Positions 13,514 to 23,365 of a DNA stretch of 54,782 nucleotides are shown one piece after another (the stretch's first letter is position 1; every line of letters begins with the position of its first letter). The notes under the pieces were generated by a model. The model saw nothing but the letters and a program-made list of their open reading frames with translations. It was not told the DNA's origin and did not search any database. Made by a program: the position numbers and the translations under genes. Source of the stretch: Chloroflexota bacterium (GTDB lineage Bacteria > Chloroflexota > Dehalococcoidia > UBA2979); NCBI GenBank assembly GCA_003228125.1, contig QGNP01000007.1, forward strand, positions 1 to 54,782. The letters run 5' to 3'.

Positions 13514-13969
13514 TTGGAAATGGTTTTTAAGATGGATTCAAGTAATTTTGATTATATTGCAAAAGTAAAAAATGAAATTAATGATATAGCAAAAATGCCA
13601 ATCCTTGGTGTAAAAAGTGAGGTATCCATTCAGAGCAAATATTTACAAGCCCTGCATGGGTTAGAAGGTTATTCCCATATTATTATTATTGGATACCTTC
13701 ATAAAATAAATGAAAAGCCTAGTAAAAAATTGATTACTCACCCTAATGGAGACACTAGCTTGCCTAAACAAGGACTCTTTGCTTTACGTGGGAGACGACC
13801 TAATTTAATTTCCTTCACTGTTTGTAAATTACTTTCTATCAATAATGTTACAATTATTGTTGATAAATTAGATTTACTGAATGAGACACCAATTCTTGAT
13901 GTAAAACCGTATTTGCCCTTTTATGATTCAATTGAGAATGCAACAATGCCTAAGTGGACTTATTCTTAA
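13514..13969 (+). CDS. TsaA/TrmO-like SAM-dependent methyltransferase family protein
   Basis: LHGLEGYSHIIIIGYLHK...FALRGRRPNLISFTVCKLL...LDLLNETPILDVKPYLPFYD. Confidence 0.8.
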   Translation: MEMVFKMDSSNFDYIAKVKNEINDIAKMPILGVKSEVSIQSKYLQALHGLEGYSHIIIIGYLHKINEKPSKKLITHPNGDTSLPKQGLFALRGRRPNLISFTVCKLLSINNVTIIVDKLDLLNETPILDVKPYLPFYDSIENATMPKWTYS

Positions 13970-13997
13970 TTGATTACTAGTAGAAAGATATAATAAT

Positions 13998-15104
13998 ATG
14001 GGATTTAAATGTGGAATTGTTGGCTTGCCTAATGTTGGGAAATCAACCATTTTTAATGCGCTCAGTCAGTCTAATAATGCCTTAGCAGCAAATTATCCAT
14101 TTGCAACAATTGAGCCCAATGTAGGAAGAGTTGCTGTTCCGGACATAAGATTAGATGTATTGTCAAAAATTAATAACTCTGAAAAGACTATTCCTGTTTT
14201 TATGGATTTTGTAGATATTGCTGGACTAGTAAAGGGAGCTTCAAGAGGAGAAGGGTTAGGTAATAAATTTCTTTCTCATATTAGAGAAGTAGATGCAATT
14301 GTACATGTGATTAGGTGCTTTGAAGATACAAACATTACACATGTTTCAGAAAGAATTAATCCAGTTAATGATTTAGAAGTCATACAAACTGAGTTGTTTT
14401 TGTCAGATCTAGATATTCTTTTCAAAAAGCGTGAAAACATGATAAAAAAAAATAAAAGTAAAATGGACAATCATGAAGAAATAATGAACATCATTGATAA
14501 ACTAATTGAATATATAAATAATAATGAAATTTCTAAAATAGAAAATATTTCAGAAGATGAAACTGCATTAGTTAGTGATTTAAACTTATTATGTTTAAAG
14601 CCAGCTTTTTATATATGCAATGTTTCAGAACAAGATGTTGCATTAGGCAATGACTTTACTAGAGAGTTATATATAAAAATACAAGATCAAAATAAAAACA
14701 ACCAAATTATTCTTGTTTCAGCTAATATTGAATCTGAAATTGCAAATCTTGAATCTACTAAAGAACAATTAGAGTTTTTAGAATCATTAGGATTAAAACA
14801 AACAGCTCTAGCAAAAGTTATATCTACTGGGTATAACATGTTAGATCTTATAACTTTTTTTACTACTGGACCAAAAGAAACAAGGGCATGGACTGTTCGG
14901 TCTAATTCGACTGCTCCGCAGGCTGCTGGAAGGATACATACTGATTTTGAAAAAGGTTTTATTAGAGCAGAGACAATTTCCTATGACGATTACATATCTA
15001 CAGGAAGTGAAAATGCTGCAAAAAATGCTGGTAAAATGCGCCAAGAAGGTAAAGATTATATTGTTATAGAAGCTGATATTTTTCATTTTTTATTTAATAA
15101 TTGA
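13998..15104 (+). CDS. ychF: Ribosome-binding GTPase/ATPase YchF
   Basis: GIVGLPNVGKSTIFNAL, NYPFATIEPNVGRVAVPD, C-terminal TGS domain. Confidence 0.96.
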   Translation: MGFKCGIVGLPNVGKSTIFNALSQSNNALAANYPFATIEPNVGRVAVPDIRLDVLSKINNSEKTIPVFMDFVDIAGLVKGASRGEGLGNKFLSHIREVDAIVHVIRCFEDTNITHVSERINPVNDLEVIQTELFLSDLDILFKKRENMIKKNKSKMDNHEEIMNIIDKLIEYINNNEISKIENISEDETALVSDLNLLCLKPAFYICNVSEQDVALGNDFTRELYIKIQDQNKNNQIILVSANIESEIANLESTKEQLEFLESLGLKQTALAKVISTGYNMLDLITFFTTGPKETRAWTVRSNSTAPQAAGRIHTDFEKGFIRAETISYDDYISTGSENAAKNAGKMRQEGKDYIVIEADIFHFLFNN

Positions 15105-15116
15105 GAAGAGCATTTA

Positions 15117-15962
15117 TTGAAAAACTCTATTTTGATTTATCAAAAAATTCAAGAATCATTAAAAAATGGCATTCCAGTGGCATTAATTACGGCTATGAAT
15201 TCTGAACAAAACAATCTAGGTAGGAAATTTTTCATTAATAAAAATAAAGAGGTTGTTGGAGACATTAATAATGATTCACGAGTTAATGATTTATTATTAG
15301 AATATGTAATAAAAAAAATGAATCAGAACGTTTTTTCTGTTATTAGTATCGTTTCTTTAAATTATGATACATATAAAATAACCGAGAGCAATAAAATAAA
15401 TATCTCTGATAATTTTGATAAAAATAATGGATCTGTTCTTTTTATTGAATTTATGTATCCTAAAATGCAACTTATTATTGTGGGCGGAGGTCATGTTGGC
15501 CATGCATTGGCTCAATTAGGAGATGTTGTTGGCTTTGAAATCACTGTTGTAGACGATCGTAAAGATTATGCGAATCTTGAAAGATTTCCTATGGCTATTA
15601 AAATTCTAACTGGAGACATTGAAAGCTCGATAGATTCTCTTGAATTAAATGCACTAAGTTATGTTGTTTTAGTCTCAAGAGGACATAAATTGGATGAAGC
15701 TGCTTTAAGAATGAGCGTGCAGAAAAATCCAGCTTACATTGGTATGATTGGTAGTAAAAGAAGAACTTCAATCGTCATTAATAATCTTGTACAAGAAGGA
15801 GTTAATTTAGAAAAAATCCAAAATATTTATACTCCAATTGGAATAGATCTAGGAGGACAAAGCCCAGCTGAGATTGCTTTGTCAATTCTTTCAGAAATTA
15901 TTATAATAATTCATAAAGGTTCAGGCAAACACTTAAATTCTTTAAAGAAAATCATATTATAA
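15117..15962 (+). CDS. XdhC Rossmann-domain protein
   Basis: LIIVGGGHVGHALAQLGDVVGFEITVVDDRKDYAN, YIGMIGSKRR, PIGIDLGGQSPAEIALSILSEI. Confidence 0.85.
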   Translation: MKNSILIYQKIQESLKNGIPVALITAMNSEQNNLGRKFFINKNKEVVGDINNDSRVNDLLLEYVIKKMNQNVFSVISIVSLNYDTYKITESNKINISDNFDKNNGSVLFIEFMYPKMQLIIVGGGHVGHALAQLGDVVGFEITVVDDRKDYANLERFPMAIKILTGDIESSIDSLELNALSYVVLVSRGHKLDEAALRMSVQKNPAYIGMIGSKRRTSIVINNLVQEGVNLEKIQNIYTPIGIDLGGQSPAEIALSILSEIIIIIHKGSGKHLNSLKKIIL

Positions 15963-16021
15963 AAACAATTCTTTATCATAAAACTGTGCTATTTATTGAT
16001 TAATTCGTGTATGATCGATTT

Positions 16022-16348
16022 ATGCAAATAAATACTGATAATAATTTTATTGATGAAATTCTGATTTGTTTGAAAAAAAATAAATCTGCAGTCATGGCAA
16101 CGGTAGTGAACACTCGTGGTTCTACTCCTCGCAAAGCAGGAGCAAAAATGCTAATTCGCCCTGATGGTTCGTTTACTGGTACTATAGGCGGAGGCTGCGG
16201 AGAGGCAGAAGTTTGGCAAAAAGCGATGGAAGTTTTTAAATCTAATCAATTATCCTATGTATCAGTAGATTTGACCGAACCAGTAGATGGTGAAGACAAA
16301 GTTTGTGGTGGAGTTATGGACGTTATGATAGAGAAACTAGTTCCTTAA
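16022..16348 (+). CDS. XdhC/CoxI N-terminal-domain protein
   Basis: VMATVVNTRGSTPRKAGAKMLIRPDGSFTGTIGGGCGEAEV. The two XdhC halves are separate ORFs. Confidence 0.85.
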   Translation: MQINTDNNFIDEILICLKKNKSAVMATVVNTRGSTPRKAGAKMLIRPDGSFTGTIGGGCGEAEVWQKAMEVFKSNQLSYVSVDLTEPVDGEDKVCGGVMDVMIEKLVP

Positions 16349-16379
16349 TAATAATTAAATTTTATAGAAAGGCAAAAAA

Positions 16380-16586
16380 ATGATTGGTAGTTTAGGTTGG
16401 CAAGAATTGCTAATAGTCCTTGTAATATTGGCGCTTCTTTTTGGAGCCGGAAGAGTATCGAGTCTCGGGGGCGCGCTTGGAAAAGGCATCCGTGAATTTA
16501 GAAAAGAATCTACAGCGAAAGACGATATTGTTATTGCAAATCAGGAAGATGATGATGAAAAGAATAAAGAAGATACTAGCAAATAA
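16380..16586 (+). CDS. tatA: Sec-independent translocase TatA
   Basis: MIGSLGWQELLIVLVILALLFGAGRVSSLGGALGKGIREFRK. Confidence 0.9.
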   Translation: MIGSLGWQELLIVLVILALLFGAGRVSSLGGALGKGIREFRKESTAKDDIVIANQEDDDEKNKEDTSK

Positions 16587-16636
16587 TTTCTAATTTTTTT
16601 ATCAAAAATATAAATATATAATAGCGAGTTGTAATT

Positions 16637-17623
16637 ATGCAAATAATAGACGATCTGCATCAATTCAAGACTTCAATGATTCGTCCACAATTACCTTATG
16701 TGATGTCATATCTTTTTGAAGATCAAAAGGAGGGACTAACTTTATTTGATACTGGTTTTGGTACTGATCAAGCATACAACGAATTAAAAATTTCTTTACA
16801 GAAATTAGGCTATCAAATCAGTGATTTAAGCCGCGTTATTATTTCTCATGCCCATCCAGATCACATAGGTATGGTAGGAAAGATTAGACAAGATAATAGT
16901 GATTTTAAATTGATTATGTCTAAAGATGAATATGAGTGGATCAATTCTCGAAAAGATCGTGATTGGCAGAAAATTGGCAATAATTGGATGGAACAACATG
17001 GCTTGAGTATTGAAGAAATTAATGCTTCCAAAGAAGATTCCATATGGAAAAATATAGAGTGGCCAGACTTAAGTCCTGATTTACTAGTTGTGGATGGAGA
17101 CGAGCTGCTTATTGGAAAATGGTCCTTTCAATTTATTTCTACCCCAGGACATACAAAGGGTCATATTTGCTTATACGAAAAAAATTATAAGTTAATGTTG
17201 ACTGGAGATCATGTCTTGCCACATATATCACCTAATGTATCAGTTGATTTTCAAGGCAAACACTTAAATGCATTGGTTAATTATATAAATTCATTAAAAA
17301 AAATGCTTTCTTTTGATACTGATATTGTTTTACCAGCACATGAGTATGCTTTTACTGATTTACAAGAGAGAGTGAATGAATTACTTTTACATCATAAAAA
17401 TAGATTGTCAGAACATCTTGCTATTTTTAATGATGGATCTTTAACAGCTGCTGAAGTAGCAAAAAAAATAAGTTGGAATACCGGATCGTTCGATGATTTT
17501 AATTTAATGATGAAAAGGTCTGCTATAGGTGAAACAGTTGCACATTTAGAATATCTGGTTACTGATAATGCCTTGGTTAAAATAAATGGAGGACACAAAG
17601 AAGTTAATTGGCAACTTGCATAG
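16637..17623 (+). CDS. MBL-fold metallohydrolase
   Basis: ISHAHPDHIGM, STPGHTKGHICLYE, LTGDHVLP, LPAHEY. Confidence 0.88.
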   Translation: MQIIDDLHQFKTSMIRPQLPYVMSYLFEDQKEGLTLFDTGFGTDQAYNELKISLQKLGYQISDLSRVIISHAHPDHIGMVGKIRQDNSDFKLIMSKDEYEWINSRKDRDWQKIGNNWMEQHGLSIEEINASKEDSIWKNIEWPDLSPDLLVVDGDELLIGKWSFQFISTPGHTKGHICLYEKNYKLMLTGDHVLPHISPNVSVDFQGKHLNALVNYINSLKKMLSFDTDIVLPAHEYAFTDLQERVNELLLHHKNRLSEHLAIFNDGSLTAAEVAKKISWNTGSFDDFNLMMKRSAIGETVAHLEYLVTDNALVKINGGHKEVNWQLA

Positions 17624-17660
17624 ATACTTTGTCCATTCATAGAAAATAGAGAAATATTCA

Positions 17661-19046
17661 TTGAATTTAATAAAATATATAATACTTTCTAAGGCTATTT
17701 TTCTTAAACAGCTATTAAGGTTTTTTGTTTTAGGTGGGGGAACAGCACTGCCTGGTTTATTTGTTGAAAAATTTGTTCCTCATATATTGAATGATATAGC
17801 GAATAATTTTCAAGGTAAAATTATTGTTATTTCAGGTACGAACGGCAAAACTACCGTAACAAATACATTAGTTAATATTGTTTCCTCCAACGGCATTCCA
17901 GTTATTAGTAATAATGCTGGTTCAAATTTACATAGAGGGATAATTAGTGCTTATTTAGACGCATTAAACAATTTTGGTAAGTTTGTAAAGAATGACAGCA
18001 TGATGATCTTAGAAGTTGATGAGGCAATTCTTGCTTCAACCTGTAAAAAACTTAAACCAAGCATAATTATGTTGTTAAATTTATTTCGCGATCAATTAGA
18101 TAGATATGGAGAAATTGATACAATTAGAAAGAATTGGCTTAAAGAATTTTCTTTAAGTTATTATCAAAATACTCATCTAATAGTTAATACCGATGATTAC
18201 TTGCTCTCTGAAATAAGCAAAAGTTTTTCAGGCGAAGTTACTTATTACGGCATAGAAGATAGTTCATTAGAAAATAATAAAGTCGATCACACCATTGAGA
18301 CTTGTTATTGCAATTGTGGGATTAAGATAGATAAATTTGCAAGATATTATGGACATTTAGGTAAGTGGAAATGTATTGTTTGTGACAATCAAAGAACAAA
18401 GCCGCAAATCTATGCTTCAAATATCCAACAAGATAATTTAAATTTAAAATTTGATATTAACGATCGTCAGGACCAAGAATTAAAACTTTTAAACCTTGGA
18501 GTTTTTTCTGTTTACAACTACCTTGCTGCCATCACTGCGTCTTTGTTCTTAAATATCCATTTTAAGCAAATTGCACATGCTTTGTCTCAAGAAAAGCAAA
18601 TTTTTGGAAGGCAAGAGACATTTTTGGTTAAGAATAAAACAATCAAGTTATTTTTAGTTAAAAACCCTATTGGCCTTAATCAAGTTATTCAAACTTTAAA
18701 TACTTTAAAAAAGAAGAAGCTTAATATTTTATTTGCACTCAATAATCAAATTGAAGATGGCATTGATGTATCTTGGATATACGATGCCGATATTGAAATG
18801 ATAGTAAGCGGATTAAAAAATTTAGTTATTTCTGGCGATCGAGCTGATGATCTAGCTTTGAGATTTACTTTAGGTGGAAGAAAAGAATTTATTGTTGAAA
18901 AAAATCTTAAAAATTCCATTGATTTCATCATTGATTTATCCGCGGAGGATTCAGAAATATATCTTTTATTAACTTATTCAGCTATGATGAAATATAGAAA
19001 ATATTTAGTTAAAATTTCTGGAGGAAAGCCTTTTTGGGCTAATTAA
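17661..19046 (+). CDS. murT: Lipid II isoglutaminyl synthase subunit MurT
   Basis: ISGTNGKTTVTNTL, EVDEAILASTCKKLKPSIIMLLNLFRDQLDRYGEIDTIRKNW, CNCG/CIVC zinc ribbon, C-terminal DUF1727-like domain. Confidence 0.88.
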   Translation: MNLIKYIILSKAIFLKQLLRFFVLGGGTALPGLFVEKFVPHILNDIANNFQGKIIVISGTNGKTTVTNTLVNIVSSNGIPVISNNAGSNLHRGIISAYLDALNNFGKFVKNDSMMILEVDEAILASTCKKLKPSIIMLLNLFRDQLDRYGEIDTIRKNWLKEFSLSYYQNTHLIVNTDDYLLSEISKSFSGEVTYYGIEDSSLENNKVDHTIETCYCNCGIKIDKFARYYGHLGKWKCIVCDNQRTKPQIYASNIQQDNLNLKFDINDRQDQELKLLNLGVFSVYNYLAAITASLFLNIHFKQIAHALSQEKQIFGRQETFLVKNKTIKLFLVKNPIGLNQVIQTLNTLKKKKLNILFALNNQIEDGIDVSWIYDADIEMIVSGLKNLVISGDRADDLALRFTLGGRKEFIVEKNLKNSIDFIIDLSAEDSEIYLLLTYSAMMKYRKYLVKISGGKPFWAN

Positions 19047-19052
19047 AATTAA

Positions 19053-19793
19053 ATGTACTCACTTAATATTCTGCATCTGTATCCTGATATTTTAAATTTG
19101 TATGCTGATCGAGGAAATATTTTAGCATTGCAATATTGTGCACAAAAAATTGACGTGTCAATTAATATAAAATATTTATTTATAGGTGATGAATTTCCTG
19201 CAGATATTGATTTGATCCTAATAGGAGGCGGACAAGATCAAGATCAAGAACATGTTAGCCTTGATCTTATAAGACATGGTAGCAAGATTAAAAGTTTAGT
19301 TTTAGAAAATTTACCTGTCTTAGCAGTTTGTGGGGGATATCAATTATTTGGAAAAAGTTATCAATTATCTAAAAAGAAAATTTTAGAAGGCATTGGAATT
19401 TTTGATTGTGTTTCCATTGCCGAGCCTAATTTAAATCATGAAAGGTTTATTGGTGAAATATTAATAAATGCTCAAAATAATTTAGGTAGTATTATTGGCT
19501 TTGAAAATCATTCTGCTCGTACGTATCTTGGTGCACAAGTAGAGCCATTTGGTCATATTGTAAAAGGATTTGGCAACAACGGCGTTGATAGCACAGAAGG
19601 AGCAATATTCCATAATGCGATCGGTACTTATTTGCATGGACCAATTTTACCTAGAAATATAAAATTAACATATTTTTTATTAAATTGTGCGATAAAAAGA
19701 AAATTTGGCTCGTTTGTAGAATTGCCGAGTGAGAATGATGTAATAGTCGACAATGCCTATAATTACGGAGTTAATTATATATTGTCTAAGTAA
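19053..19793 (+). CDS. gatD: Lipid II isoglutaminyl synthase glutaminase subunit GatD
   Basis: LYPDILNLYADRGNILAL, GGGQDQDQ, VCGGYQLFG, GFENHSARTYLG, YLHGPILPRN; adjacent to murT. Confidence 0.9.
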   Translation: MYSLNILHLYPDILNLYADRGNILALQYCAQKIDVSINIKYLFIGDEFPADIDLILIGGGQDQDQEHVSLDLIRHGSKIKSLVLENLPVLAVCGGYQLFGKSYQLSKKKILEGIGIFDCVSIAEPNLNHERFIGEILINAQNNLGSIIGFENHSARTYLGAQVEPFGHIVKGFGNNGVDSTEGAIFHNAIGTYLHGPILPRNIKLTYFLLNCAIKRKFGSFVELPSENDVIVDNAYNYGVNYILSK

Positions 19794-19811
19794 ATATACA
19801 GAGAATCCTTT

Positions 19812-20558
19812 ATGAAAAATTTTTTTTTCCTATTTTGTTTTTTAGGTCTTTTTCTTCAGTCATGTAGTTTTTTTACTCAAAATAATGAAATTATAATTAA
19901 TATTGAAAAAAATATAACTGATGTTAAAGAAAATATAAATCAAAATATTATTAAAGATGATTTAGAAACGAAAAACTCCAATTTGGTTGCAGATTATCCA
20001 AGTAATTTTATGATTCCAATCCAAGGTGCTTGCATAACTAAAAATACAGGTTTATTACCTGGATCTCCAAGGCCATATCGGAATGGAACGCATGAAGGAA
20101 TAGATTTTTATAATAATATTGCATGTGTCAAAATAGCTGCTGGGACAGAGGTTGTTTCTGTTGACGAAGGCATTGTTATTAGAGTAGATTTAGAATATTC
20201 AGCAATGACTCAAGATCTTTTAGATTTATTGAGCAATGAAACATCTTTTCAATTTAATGAAGCACAAAAACTAGATATATATCGTGGCAGACAAATTTGG
20301 ATCGAGCATAAATTAGGAATAATTACAAGATATGCCCATTTGTCTGCTATTGCCAATGATGTTAAGCTTGGAACACAATTAAAAAAAGGTACAGTAATTG
20401 GATATGTAGGAGAATCAGGTACTCCTGAATCTGTTACTGATCCAGGTACAGAAAACCACTTACATTTTGAGATTAGAAAAGGAAGTAAATATTTAGGTGA
20501 AGGCAAACAATTAGATTCGATGTATGAATTGTATTCTAATTTTTTCGCGCCGCAGTAA
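19812..20558 (+). CDS. M23-family peptidase, probable lipoprotein
   Basis: N-terminal signal with LFLQSC lipobox-like site; GTHEGIDFYN, YAHLSAI, GESGTPESVTDPGTENHLHFEIRKG. Confidence 0.82.
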   Translation: MKNFFFLFCFLGLFLQSCSFFTQNNEIIINIEKNITDVKENINQNIIKDDLETKNSNLVADYPSNFMIPIQGACITKNTGLLPGSPRPYRNGTHEGIDFYNNIACVKIAAGTEVVSVDEGIVIRVDLEYSAMTQDLLDLLSNETSFQFNEAQKLDIYRGRQIWIEHKLGIITRYAHLSAIANDVKLGTQLKKGTVIGYVGESGTPESVTDPGTENHLHFEIRKGSKYLGEGKQLDSMYELYSNFFAPQ

Positions 20559-20595
20559 AAAAATTATTTTGCTGCTTGAAATATTAAAATGAATA

Positions 20596-21432
20596 ATGCT
20601 AATTATAAAAATACCATTTGATCCAATTATTATTCAATTAGGTCCAATTATAATATCTTGGCATGGTTTTTTTATGTCAGCTGGAATGATTCTAGCAGTT
20701 TATTTATGTCTTCAAATAAAAGAAAAATTCAACTATAACGAAGATATGGTTTTTAATACTGCCTTAGCAGCAATTCCTTCTGGTATTATTGGCGCAAGGT
20801 TGCTTTTTGTATTTGAATATTGGACATTTTATGCAGCTAATCCAATTAAAATCTTTGCTTTACAAAATGGAGGTATCTCTATTTGGGGCGGCATTATTGG
20901 TGGCATTATTGGTGGTTTTTTATTCGCATTTTTTTCTAAATACCCATTATTAAAAGGGCTTGATTTAGCAGCGTTTGGATTAATTTTTGGTCAAGCAATT
21001 GGAAGAATTGGAGACATGATTAATGGGGAGCATTTTGGCACTTCAACTCAATTGCCTTGGGGTGTTATATATACCAATCAAGGTTCTCCAGCTTTTTTAC
21101 ATTCTTTAGCAAATGGAGCTCACCATCCAGCTACTTCCTATGAGTTTATTGCAGATATGTGGATACTCCTTTTCATGCTTTTGATTTTATTTAGATGTAA
21201 ACGATATTTTAATGGTTCTTTTTTTGTAATCTATATTCTACTTTATTCAGCAATGAGATTTTTTGTCACGAACTTGAGAGTTGATTCAGCTTTTTTTAAT
21301 GACACTGGGCTTAGGATACCCCAGATGGTTAGTTTATCAGCCATGATATTGGTGATTAGTTTAACGTTAATTTTATATTCTTTAAAGAAAAAAAGATTAT
21401 TCCCGAGATTATTTACAAGATTAGAACAATGA
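20596..21432 (+). CDS. lgt: Prolipoprotein diacylglyceryl transferase
   Basis: SWHGFFMSAGM, GIIGARLLFVFEYW, GGISIWGGIIGG, GQAIGRIGDMINGEHFG. Confidence 0.93.
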   Translation: MLIIKIPFDPIIIQLGPIIISWHGFFMSAGMILAVYLCLQIKEKFNYNEDMVFNTALAAIPSGIIGARLLFVFEYWTFYAANPIKIFALQNGGISIWGGIIGGIIGGFLFAFFSKYPLLKGLDLAAFGLIFGQAIGRIGDMINGEHFGTSTQLPWGVIYTNQGSPAFLHSLANGAHHPATSYEFIADMWILLFMLLILFRCKRYFNGSFFVIYILLYSAMRFFVTNLRVDSAFFNDTGLRIPQMVSLSAMILVISLTLILYSLKKKRLFPRLFTRLEQ

Positions 21433-21653
21433 ATATCATTGTATATAGTCGAGAAGGATGCCATCTCTGTGATGAGCTGATCGTGTACATTGAACAACAA
21501 AATAGTAATTATAAACTGTCGATAGTTGATATAAGCACTGATAAAAAATTAGAGAAACAGTATAGTGACTTCATTCCAGTGGTTTATATTAATGGTAGTA
21601 TATTTTTTGCTCCAATAGACTACGCTGCCCTTGCTCAGTTATTCAATCAATAA
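21429..21653 (+). CDS. Glutaredoxin-like protein (DUF836 type)
   Basis: YSREGCHLCDELIVYIEQ...FIPVVYINGSIFF; 4-bp overlap with lgt. Confidence 0.8.
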   Translation: MNIIVYSREGCHLCDELIVYIEQQNSNYKLSIVDISTDKKLEKQYSDFIPVVYINGSIFFAPIDYAALAQLFNQ

Positions 21654-21743
21654 TCAGTATCATAAATTGGTATCTATTGTTGATTGAATAACTTTATTAT
21701 GATATTCTTGATAAAATTAGTCGTAAATATTATAAAGTACATT

Positions 21744-22160
21744 ATGTTAATAAGCATCAAATGTGATTATGCGCTCCGAGCCCTTATGGAATTAGGTGTG
21801 CATAAAAATGAAATTCCAATTCAGAAAAAAGCTATAGCAGATTCTCGAGGTATTCCTGGGCCTTTCTTAGATCATATTCTTTCTGATTTACGTAGATCAG
21901 GACTGATAAAAAGTTTTAGAGGTCCTAAGGGAGGACATTTATTATCAAAAAATCCTGAAGAAATTACTCTTAAAGAGGTAATTCTTAGTATTGAAGGAGG
22001 AATTTCTTCGCTCGAGTCTGATGAAAATTGCTGTCATAAATGGGTATGGCAAGATTTAGATGAATTAATTGTTACAAAGTTAAATTCAATTTTTTTATCT
22101 GACTTAATAGAAAAAGAAACCGTAGAACAACAAACGAGCGTGACAAGTTACTCAATTTAA
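21744..22160 (+). CDS. Rrf2-family transcriptional regulator
   Basis: ISIKCDYALRALMELGVH, SRGIPGPFLDHILSDLRRSGLIKSFRGPKGGHLLSKNPEEITLKEVILSIEGG. Start trimmed to MLISIK. Confidence 0.9.
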   Translation: MLISIKCDYALRALMELGVHKNEIPIQKKAIADSRGIPGPFLDHILSDLRRSGLIKSFRGPKGGHLLSKNPEEITLKEVILSIEGGISSLESDENCCHKWVWQDLDELIVTKLNSIFLSDLIEKETVEQQTSVTSYSI

Positions 22161-22170
22161 GGAGTTTATT

Positions 22171-23088
22171 TTGAATAATAATTTGATTGCTCAAGATGTT
22201 ACTGAGTTAATTGGCAATACCCCTATAGTGAAACTTTCAGATTCATTAACTAACGGTCATTTTGACATCTTTGCTAAGTTTGAAATTTTTAATCCTGGCG
22301 GATCAATAAAAGACAGAATTGCTTTGGCAATGATTAATGAAGCAGAAAAATCTGGAAAATTAAAAAAAGGAGATACTGTTATTGAACCAACAGCAGGCAA
22401 TACAGGCATAGGATTAGCAATGATTTGTGCAGTGAAAGGCTATAAATTAATTTTGACAATGCCTGATGATATGAGTGTTGAACGTAGAAAAATTCTTAAT
22501 AAATTCAATGCAAAGATTATTCTTACTCCTGCTATTGAGGGAATGACGGGAGCAGTATATTTAGCAAAAAAAATTAGTAAAGAGAACGATTATTTTATGC
22601 CGCAACAATTTGAAAATAATGCTAATCCAGATATTCACCAAAATACAACTGGCCCAGAAATCGCGAATAGCCTTACTGTAAATTTTGATGCTTTTGTGTG
22701 TGGCGTAGGAACTGGTGGGACTATTACTGGGGTTGGTAATTTTTTAAAGAAACAAAATACAAATATTAAAATCATTGCTGTAGAACCAGAAAATTCAGCA
22801 GTGTTAAGTGGTTCAAAGCCTGGGCAACATTTAATACAAGGCATTGGTGCTTCATTCCTTCCATCAGTACTCGATACAAAAATATATGATGAAATTATTA
22901 CAGTTAGAGATCAAGAAGCATTGAATATGTCCAATAGGCTAGCGAGTGAAGATGGGTTATTAGTAGGTATTTCTTCAGGAGCTAACGTTTTTGCAGCGAT
23001 TAAATATGCTAAATCTGTAAAGAGACATGTGCAAATAGTGACTATATTATGTGATACTGGTGAACGATATCTATCGATGGGAAATTAA
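22171..23088 (+). CDS. PLP-dependent cysteine synthase family protein
   Basis: LIGNTPIVKL, NPGGSIKDRIAL, EPTAGNTGIGLAM, GTGGTITGVG, GISSGANVFAA. Confidence 0.88.
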   Translation: MNNNLIAQDVTELIGNTPIVKLSDSLTNGHFDIFAKFEIFNPGGSIKDRIALAMINEAEKSGKLKKGDTVIEPTAGNTGIGLAMICAVKGYKLILTMPDDMSVERRKILNKFNAKIILTPAIEGMTGAVYLAKKISKENDYFMPQQFENNANPDIHQNTTGPEIANSLTVNFDAFVCGVGTGGTITGVGNFLKKQNTNIKIIAVEPENSAVLSGSKPGQHLIQGIGASFLPSVLDTKIYDEIITVRDQEALNMSNRLASEDGLLVGISSGANVFAAIKYAKSVKRHVQIVTILCDTGERYLSMGN

Positions 23089-23089
23089 T

Positions 23090-23365
23090 ATGGATGTAAA
23101 CGTATATATACCGACTCCATTTATTAAATTTACAAATGGGCACAGTAATGTGATTGTTAATGAAAAGAATATTCAAGATGCTTTGGAATTTCTTATTAAT
23201 CGACATAAACAATTAAAAGAATTAATATTTGACATAGATGGGCAGATACCTCATCATATTAATATTTATCTTAATAATACTGAAATAAGTAGTTTGAATG
23301 GTACAAAAACATTGTTGAATGATGGTGATCAAATTGCCATCATTCCAGCATTAATAGGAGGTTGA
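23090..23365 (+). CDS. ThiS/MoaD-like sulfur-carrier protein ending in free GG
   Basis: MDVNVYIPTPF...LNDGDQIAIIPALIGG*. Start at ATG 23090, immediately after the upstream stop codon. Confidence 0.85.
   Translation: MDVNVYIPTPFIKFTNGHSNVIVNEKNIQDALEFLINRHKQLKELIFDIDGQIPHHINIYLNNTEISSLNGTKTLLNDGDQIAIIPALIGG

Noticed and set aside
15117-16348. Split XdhC proteins plus moaE/moaD as a molybdenum hydroxylase system
   Set aside because: No xanthine/CO-dehydrogenase-type catalytic subunit is present in the window, so only the individual families can be claimed.
20881-20920. GGCATTATTGGT direct repeats in lgt
   Set aside because: Explained by the conserved GGIIGGIIGG glycine-rich helix of Lgt.
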